Shown here one piece after another: positions 12,587-18,179 of a stretch of 18,179 bases of DNA (its first letter is position 1; each line of letters begins with the position of its first letter). The position numbers and the translations under genes were made by a program. The notes beneath the pieces are model-generated. The model did not search any database. It worked only from the letters and a program-made list of their open reading frames with translations, and was not told the DNA's origin. The stretch is taken from assembly GCA_013696695.1 (NCBI GenBank), contig JACCYD010000984.1:1-18179 (forward strand). The letters are read 5' to 3'. Source of the stretch: Deltaproteobacteria bacterium. Its GTDB lineage: Bacteria; Myxococcota_A; Polyangia; Haliangiales; Haliangiaceae.

Positions 12587-15502
12587 TCAGAGCTCGGACA
12601 TGTCGCGTGCCGGATGGCACATGTTGCACTTGGTCTCGCCAGCGCCCTGGCCGGTCTGCCCCTCGTGGGCGTGACAGCCGGTGGTACAGGCCTTGTGCAT
12701 CGCATCGATGCCGCCGCCGGGGCCCTGACCGATGATCGTGTTGGTGTCGAGATCCTGGAGTGAGGCGTACTTCTTGGTGCCCCACTTCGTCTTGTCGCCG
12801 ACGACCGCGTGACAGTTCGTGCATTCGAGCGCCTTGCCGGCCGCGTCGAGCCGGTGGTCCTTGCGATCGTGGCGGAAGCACGGCGCGGTCTTGCCGCCGG
12901 CCGAGCGGATCGCAGCGACGCTACCGTCGTCGCAGGCGCGGAGCGAGGCGTGATCCTTGGTCGTGGCGACGCGATCGATGTGGCAGAACGCGCATTTCGG
13001 ATCGTTCGACAGGCCGGCCATCAGCTTCGGGTCGTGACATTGCCCGCTACACTCGGCGTGACCGGGTGAGCCCAGCTTCGCGGTGAACGTCGCCGGATCG
13101 ATGATGTGGCAGTCGGCGCACTTGCGGCGCTCGGTATGCTTGAAGTGATCGAACTCGACGCGGCGCTCGCGCGCGAACCGCTGGCGATCGCGCTCGATCG
13201 AGACCATGCGCTCCGAGCGCTTCGCCCGACCTTCCGAGTCTTCGGCCCGCGCCGCCGCGGCGAGCGCGGCCTTGTGCTGTTCGACGGCGGCATCGCGCTC
13301 GACCTGCGCCTCGCGATTCGCCGACACCACGCGCGAGATCGCGAGCACGCCGACCACCGCGAGCACGACGAAGGCGACCACCGCCGTGGCGAGCGCACCC
13401 TTGTGCTTCTTCGCCCAGCGCCTGAACAGCTCGCCGGCAGAGTAGCGGTGGGTGCCGACCATCTTGCCGTTCTGGAAGGCCCTGAGATCCTCGACCAGTC
13501 CGCTCGCGGTCGGGTAGCGCTGGTCGGGCGCGCGCGCCATCGCCTTGGCGACGATCGTCGCGAGCTCGCGCGGCACGTCGGGTGCGATCTCGGTCAGCGG
13601 CGGCGGCGGCGCCTTGAGCATCTCCTGCAGGATCGACATGCCGTCGGGGCCGTCGTACGGCGCGCGTCTGCCGAGCACGTGATAGAGCACCGCGCCGATC
13701 GCGTAGACGTCGGCGCGCGCGTCGACCTGCAGGCCGCGGCCTTGCTCGACCGGCATGTACGCGGGCGTGCCCATGATGCTGCCCGCGACGGTGGCTCCGA
13801 CTGCGCCGATCGCCGGCGTGCGGAACGGGCCGGCGGGCTCGGCGACCTCGTTGGTCGTCAGATCCTTCGCGAGACCCCAGTCGATCACGATGGTCTCGCC
13901 GAAATCACCGACGAGGATGTTCGCCGGCTTGAGATCGCGGTGGACGATGTTGTGACTGTGCGCGTACGCGAGCGCCTCGGCGACCGCGATCATGTTCGGC
14001 AACAGCGCGAGCCGCTGCTGCATCGAGAACACGCTCTCGATGATCTGCTCGAGAGGCCGGCCCGAGACCAGCTTCATGGTGTAGAACAGCTCGCCGGTCG
14101 GCCAGCGGCCCGCCTCGTAGATCGGCACGATCGACGGGTGCTGGAGGCGCGCGGTGATCAACGCCTCGCGCTCGAAGCGCGCCTTGAACATCGCGTTGTT
14201 GCCGAGCAGCTCCTTGATCGCGACCGGCCGGTGCAGCCGCACGTCGCGCGCGCGCAGGATGCGACCCATGCCGCCGCGTGCAATCTCCTCGGTGACCTCG
14301 TAGTTGTCGATCGGGATCTCGCGCAGCAAGTCGCTCGACTGCGGGCGCATGGCGTCGGTGCTGGCGCGTGGCCGACCGTCTGACACCGCCAGTTGCGGGG
14401 CGGCCATCATCGTCGCGTCGTTCGGCGCCATCGGTGTCGTTGGCTGTGGCGCCATGAACGAGCCGGGGAACGGGCCCGGCGTTGGCTGCGTATACATCGT
14501 CGGGTCGTGCGGGACCTGCGGGTTCGGGCCGGTCGGTGGCCGCACGCGGTTCGGATCGGCGGAGTCGATCGCGCCGGCGGGACTCGGTCCGGTCGGCGGA
14601 CGACTGCGCGCGGACGGATCGCTGCCGGCAGCGGCGGGGTTCGGTCCGGTCGGCGGACGACTGCGCGCGGATGGATCGTTGCCGGAATCGGCGTTCGGTT
14701 GCGTCGGTGGCCGCGTTCGCGCCGTCGGGTCGACGCCAGGAACCAGATTCGATCCGTGTGCGTACGGCGGCGCGAGATTCGAGCCGTGCGCGTACGGCGG
14801 CGCGGGATTCGATCCGTACGGTTGCGCGATCGGGTTTGGTCCGGTCGGCGGCTTCGCTCGACCGTATTCGTCGACGGCAGGATTCGGGCTGGTCGGCGGT
14901 CTCTGGCGCGCGAACATCGAGTCCGCGGGCACGGTGCCCGGTGCGATGGCGGGCGGCTGAGCCGGCGCGATGAATTCACTCGGCGGGGAGAACCGCGCGT
15001 CGTAGGCCTGCTGTGCCGCCGGCGTACCGAGGTTCGCGAGGTTCGAGGCGATCTCCGCACCGCGCTCTGGCTGCCTTGCCATCGCAGCGGCGATCATCTC
15101 CGCACTCGGCGGCGTACCGACGGTGGTCGCGGCGAGGTTTGGTTGGGCGGCCGCGTGTGCGATCGCGCGACTTCCCATCGGCGCGGTGGCGCCCGGATTG
15201 GCTGCATCCGTGGAACTGCCACCCGGCGGTGTCTGTCCGCGTTGCTCTGCGACCCTCGCCGCCATCACGGCGGGCCCTGCAGCGAGCGCAGCCCGGAGCT
15301 CCGCGCGCAGGGCGGAGGCGTTCGATCCCATCGGGATGGTCTGATCGATCGCCGCGGCGAGCGGTGCGACACCGGGCAGCTTCGGTGCCTCGGCGGGCTC
15401 TTGACGCGGCGGCGCGCCTTCTTTGGGCGGCAAGTCCTCGAACCGGATCGGCTGACCGATCAATGTCCGAGCCGGTTTAGGCGGGTCGTCAGACTTGGTC
15501 AT
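12587..15502 (-). CDS. Ser/Thr protein kinase fused to a periplasmic multihaem cytochrome c region
   Basis: 971 residues from ATG 15502, with GGGTGGA 6 nt upstream. Residues 1-395 are a low-complexity Pro/Ala/Thr-rich region with seven (R/K)PPTxPN-type repeats (about 200-330). The kinase domain is at about 401-672: G-loop A-R-G410-G-M-G-R, Lys430 (VAIKELL), H521-R-D-L-K-P-A-N, D541-W-G in place of DFG, and Y-M-P-V-E586-Q in place of APE. One membrane helix follows (about 703-724), then a probable coiled coil (726-780). The outer part has six haem-attachment-like motifs: CADCH (795), CSGQCH (818), CAFCH (837), CTNCH (894), CTTGCH (939) and CNMCH (959). Four are CX2CH and two CX3CH. Expected topology is a cytoplasmic kinase with periplasmic haems, as Ccm-type haem attachment requires. 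A role as a redox or electron-acceptor sensor is inferred. Confidence 0.93.
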   Translation of the reverse strand: MTKSDDPPKPARTLIGQPIRFEDLPPKEGAPPRQEPAEAPKLPGVAPLAAAIDQTIPMGSNASALRAELRAALAAGPAVMAARVAEQRGQTPPGGSSTDAANPGATAPMGSRAIAHAAAQPNLAATTVGTPPSAEMIAAAMARQPERGAEIASNLANLGTPAAQQAYDARFSPPSEFIAPAQPPAIAPGTVPADSMFARQRPPTSPNPAVDEYGRAKPPTGPNPIAQPYGSNPAPPYAHGSNLAPPYAHGSNLVPGVDPTARTRPPTQPNADSGNDPSARSRPPTGPNPAAAGSDPSARSRPPTGPSPAGAIDSADPNRVRPPTGPNPQVPHDPTMYTQPTPGPFPGSFMAPQPTTPMAPNDATMMAAPQLAVSDGRPRASTDAMRPQSSDLLREIPIDNYEVTEEIARGGMGRILRARDVRLHRPVAIKELLGNNAMFKARFEREALITARLQHPSIVPIYEAGRWPTGELFYTMKLVSGRPLEQIIESVFSMQQRLALLPNMIAVAEALAYAHSHNIVHRDLKPANILVGDFGETIVIDWGLAKDLTTNEVAEPAGPFRTPAIGAVGATVAGSIMGTPAYMPVEQGRGLQVDARADVYAIGAVLYHVLGRRAPYDGPDGMSILQEMLKAPPPPLTEIAPDVPRELATIVAKAMARAPDQRYPTASGLVEDLRAFQNGKMVGTHRYSAGELFRRWAKKHKGALATAVVAFVVLAVVGVLAISRVVSANREAQVERDAAVEQHKAALAAAARAEDSEGRAKRSERMVSIERDRQRFARERRVEFDHFKHTERRKCADCHIIDPATFTAKLGSPGHAECSGQCHDPKLMAGLSNDPKCAFCHIDRVATTKDHASLRACDDGSVAAIRSAGGKTAPCFRHDRKDHRLDAAGKALECTNCHAVVGDKTKWGTKKYASLQDLDTNTIIGQGPGGGIDAMHKACTTGCHAHEGQTGQGAGETKCNMCHPARDMSEL
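12614..13156 (-). other. Cytochrome c7-like region: two related triheme modules
   Basis: Encodes residues 783-963 of the kinase-cytochrome fusion. Module 1 (783-841) has F-D-H786-F-K-H789, CX2CH, H815-x-x-CX3CH, CX2CH. Module 2 (875-963) has F-R-H878 and D-H883, CX2CH, H936-x-x-CX3CH, CX2CH. The repeated order suggests an internal duplication, and the extra histidines are candidate second axial haem ligands, as in bis-His c7/c3-type cytochromes. Confidence 0.75.
14513..14905 (-). repeat. PPTGPNP-type tandem repeat region in the kinase-cytochrome gene
   Basis: Encodes residues 200-330 with repeated (R/K)PPT(G/S/Q)PN(P/A). Two DNA repeat periods are visible: about 57 bp (copies starting at 14584 and 14641, nearly identical for over 40 bp) and about 30 bp (PPYAHGSN units, roughly 14750-14825). 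The region is probably disordered and prone to length change. Confidence 0.75.
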
Positions 15503-15547
15503 GGCTGGTCCACCCGCGGCTGCACACCCGTCCAGAACACGCCTCCC

Positions 15548-15553
15548 ATGCTA
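15548..15553 (-). promoter_or_regulatory. Possible -10 box for the kinase-cytochrome gene
   Basis: TAGCAT on the minus strand would give a leader of about 38 nt that includes the GGGTGGA ribosome-binding site (15509-15515). No convincing -35 box is seen. Confidence 0.3.
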
Positions 15554-15560
15554 CACGGAG

Positions 15561-15573
15561 TACGCTGTACCGC
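15561..15573 (+). promoter_or_regulatory. TAnnnT box directly upstream of the WG-repeat lipoprotein gene
   Basis: TACGCT (15561-15566) is followed by 7 nt and then ATG 15574, the leaderless layout. A GTAC-GCT-GTAC palindrome (15560-15570) overlaps the box and could be an operator. Confidence 0.45.
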
Positions 15574-16158
15574 ATGCGAGCGGCCTGGTTGATTCTGGTC
15601 TGGGCGTGCGGTGGCAAGACCGCACCGGCACCACCTGCGAACGTCGGGCGTGGCGATCTGCCGCCGAAGGCGACGGTCGAGGATTGCGAGCCGCGCAGCA
15701 GCGGATGGAAGCCGGGCAACCACGACCGCGTTGCGTTCGAGGATCCGAAGACGAACAAGCACGGCTACAAGGATCGAGCCGGCAACATCGTGATCCCCGC
15801 GATCTATCACGCGGTCTACGAGTTCTCGCCGCACGGCCTCGCCGGAGTCGTCGCCGACGTCAAGGCGGGCTCGCCGTTCCAGTTCATCGATCCCTCGGGA
15901 AAGCCCCTCGCGCGCGCGTACGCGTTCGACAACGGCCCCGATTATTTTCAGGAGGGCTACGCGCGGATCGTCGACGATGCGAAGCGCGTCGGCTACATCG
16001 ACGAGAAGGGCACGATCACGATCGCGCCGAAGTTCGTCTCGGCAGCGCCGTTCTGCCGCGGCAAGGCCGAGGTCGAGCTCGACGACGGCACGTTCTTCAT
16101 CGACAAGCAGGGCAAGAAGACCACCGCGCCGACGCCCGATACCGGCGCGACACCGTGA
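15574..16158 (+). CDS. WG-repeat lipoprotein
   Basis: 194 residues. MRAAWLILVWAC is a very short lipoprotein signal with Cys12, followed by an Ala/Pro linker. Three WG-type beta repeats follow: about 64-92 (HGYKDRAGNIVIPAIYHAVY), 102-132 (FQFIDPSGKPLARAYAFDN, then EGYARIV) and 140-167 (VGYIDEKGTITIAPKFVSAA, then GKAEV), plus a partial one at 173-182 (TFFIDKQGKK). These repeats have the usual pattern of an aromatic-hydrophobic-D-x-x-G turn, an I-x-P strand and a G-x-A/Y-x-V ending. They form small beta units thought to mediate binding; no enzyme motif is present. The protein is probably envelope-anchored. It is divergent from the kinase-cytochrome gene with only 71 bp between the starts, so the two may share regulation. 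Confidence 0.87.
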   Translation: MRAAWLILVWACGGKTAPAPPANVGRGDLPPKATVEDCEPRSSGWKPGNHDRVAFEDPKTNKHGYKDRAGNIVIPAIYHAVYEFSPHGLAGVVADVKAGSPFQFIDPSGKPLARAYAFDNGPDYFQEGYARIVDDAKRVGYIDEKGTITIAPKFVSAAPFCRGKAEVELDDGTFFIDKQGKKTTAPTPDTGATP

Positions 16159-16221
16159 CGACGTTGACATTCGCAACGCGCTGAGCCGCACCGATCCCTG
16201 GCACGGGGGCACGTCGGAGCG

Positions 16222-16236
16222 TAAGTTCCGCGGCCG
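16222..16236 (+). promoter_or_regulatory. Possible -10 box close to the phosphofructokinase start
   Basis: TAAGTT (16222-16227) lies 9 nt before ATG 16237, which would leave a leader of about 3 nt. There is no ribosome-binding site. A perfect TTGACA upstream (16164-16169) is too far away to pair with it. Confidence 0.3.
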
Positions 16237-17550
<1,314 letters not shown>

Positions 17551-17553
17551 GCA

Positions 17554-18090
17554 ATGGCGTGGGTGAAGATCCCGGCGGAGCACCACCCGATCTTCATGGC
17601 GGCGGTTCCCAAGGATCCCCGCGTCACCACGCTCAAGATGTTCGGCGGCATCGCCGCGAAGGTGAACGGCCGGATGTTCGCAGGCCTGTTCGGCAAGTCG
17701 TTCATCGTCAAGCTGGCGGACGCCGACCGCGAGGAAGCGCTCGCTCTCGACGGTGCCGAACCATTCGATCCGATGGGCAATGGCCGCGTCATGAGCGAGA
17801 CCGTGTTGATGCCGGAAGACGCGTTCGGCGAGGCTCAGGAGCTGCGCTCGTGGCTACGCCGCGCGCTCGATCACGCGGTGGCGTTGCCCGGGAAGGTCGA
17901 GAAGGGCGCGAAGCCCACGACGACGACGAAGCCCGCAGCAGCGAAGCCCGGAGCAACGAAGCCCGCAATATCGAAGCCCGCCGCGACGAAGCCCACAGCG
18001 AAGCCTGCAGCGAAGTCGACGAAGCCCGCCACGAAGACGAAGCCTGCGGCCAAACCCACGAAGGCCGCGGCGAAAGTCAAACGCCGCTGA
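17554..18090 (+). CDS. TfoX N-terminal-domain protein with a histone-H1-like Lys/Pro/Ala tail
   Basis: 178 residues. Residues about 10-108 match the TfoX/Sxy N-terminal domain: T-L-K-M-F-G-G-I-A near 26-34, GRMFAGLFGKSFIVKLADAD, and GAEPFDPMGNGRVMSETVLM, ending in a helical ELRSWLRRALDHAV. In gamma-proteobacteria TfoX/Sxy activates competence genes, but free-standing N-domain proteins are widespread and of unclear function. From about residue 113 the protein is almost only Lys, Pro, Ala and Thr (repeats of KPAA/TKPA) and ends KVKRR, like the DNA-binding tail of histone H1 and related bacterial proteins. A GGAGGA about 12 nt upstream, at the end of the phosphofructokinase gene, may serve as the ribosome-binding site. 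A nucleoid-binding role is an inference. Confidence 0.87.
   Translation: MAWVKIPAEHHPIFMAAVPKDPRVTTLKMFGGIAAKVNGRMFAGLFGKSFIVKLADADREEALALDGAEPFDPMGNGRVMSETVLMPEDAFGEAQELRSWLRRALDHAVALPGKVEKGAKPTTTTKPAAAKPGATKPAISKPAATKPTAKPAAKSTKPATKTKPAAKPTKAAAKVKRR
17905..18087 (+). repeat. Low-complexity GAAGCCC repeat region encoding the basic tail
   Basis: Units built around GCGAAGCCCGC recur at irregular 12-24 bp spacing and encode KPA/KPT motifs. The number of units is likely to vary between strains. Confidence 0.6.
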
Positions 18091-18179
18091 TCGTGTTCGG
18101 CCAGCTCGCTCGGCGATGCGCTAACGCGAACGCGTCGGCGAGTGTCGGCGCACCGCGTGACCCGCGGCCAGCGTTGGCC
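18091..18179. other. Right-edge stretch with no supported gene
   Basis: 89 bp after the TfoX-like gene. A minus-strand frame enters from the right edge and stops at 18121-18123; it could be the end of a convergent gene, but 18 codons are too few to judge. A 5-bp stem (GGCCA / TGGCC) lies at the very edge. Confidence 0.4.

Noticed and set aside
12213..12591. CTCAGA on both sides of the inverted-repeat element as a target-site duplication
   Set aside because: The copies lie 5 and 12 nt from the arms, not at the ends, and a 6-mer match is easily chance.
13106..14383. A 425-residue plus-strand frame opposite the kinase-cytochrome gene
   Set aside because: Composition is Arg/Asp/His-rich without motifs; the minus strand carries the invariant kinase residues.
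16164..16169. Perfect TTGACA -35 box before the phosphofructokinase gene
   Set aside because: No acceptable -10 box lies 16-19 nt downstream.
16199..16214. Sigma-54-like TGGCAC
   Set aside because: The -12 GC element is not at the required distance from the -24 GG.
18121..18179. C-terminus of a minus-strand gene at the right edge
   Set aside because: Only 18 codons, with no recognisable residues.

Overview
The window is GC-rich, gene-dense DNA. It most resembles a soil or marine myxobacterium (Myxococcota, perhaps the Haliangium/Kofleriaceae side). That placement is an inference from high GC, two Hanks-type Ser/Thr kinases, many lipoproteins whose lipobox reads A-C-G, a PPi-type phosphofructokinase and a multihaem cytochrome domain. 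I see fourteen protein genes (the first cut by the left edge), one degenerate gene remnant inside an inverted-repeat element, and no rRNA, tRNA or CRISPR.

Layout. 1-868 (-) is a lipoprotein serine hydrolase (beta-lactamase fold, cut off). 903-1871 (+) is a PHB-depolymerase-like esterase lipoprotein. 1872-2312 (-) is a small lipoprotein. 2446-3588 and 3589-4242 (+) are a secreted protein of unknown family followed directly by a TPR-like lipoprotein. 4265-6226 (-) is a large alpha/beta-hydrolase lipoprotein. 6354-7061 (+) is an M15 (VanY-like) peptidase lipoprotein. 7139-8491 and 8488-11070 (+) are a transmembrane Ser/Thr kinase overlapping a membrane protein with about nine tandem carboxypeptidase-regulatory-like modules. 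11154-12206 (+) is a leucine-dehydrogenase-type enzyme. 12207-12586 holds a roughly 350-bp inverted-repeat element carrying a broken four-helix-bundle (S23/avd-like) gene fragment. 12587-15502 (-) is a Ser/Thr kinase fused through one membrane helix to a six-motif c-type cytochrome region. 15574-16158 (+) is a WG-repeat lipoprotein. 16237-17550 and 17554-18090 (+) are a PPi-dependent phosphofructokinase and a TfoX-N protein with a histone-H1-like tail.

How the parts fit. Much of the window is cell-envelope biology: seven lipoproteins with unusually short signal peptides, three of them hydrolases and one a peptidoglycan peptidase. Two membrane kinase systems stand out. In one the kinase has almost nothing outside the membrane and its overlapping neighbour supplies a large extracytoplasmic part. 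In the other the extracytoplasmic part is a pair of triheme modules fused to the kinase itself. The second is the strongest candidate for an undescribed system: a one-protein redox- or electron-sensing Ser/Thr kinase.

Gene starts are also unusual. Several lipoprotein genes have a TAnnnT box only 5-7 nt before the ATG and no Shine-Dalgarno sequence, which is the layout of leaderless transcripts. Other genes (2312, 7139, 15502) have clear ribosome-binding sites.
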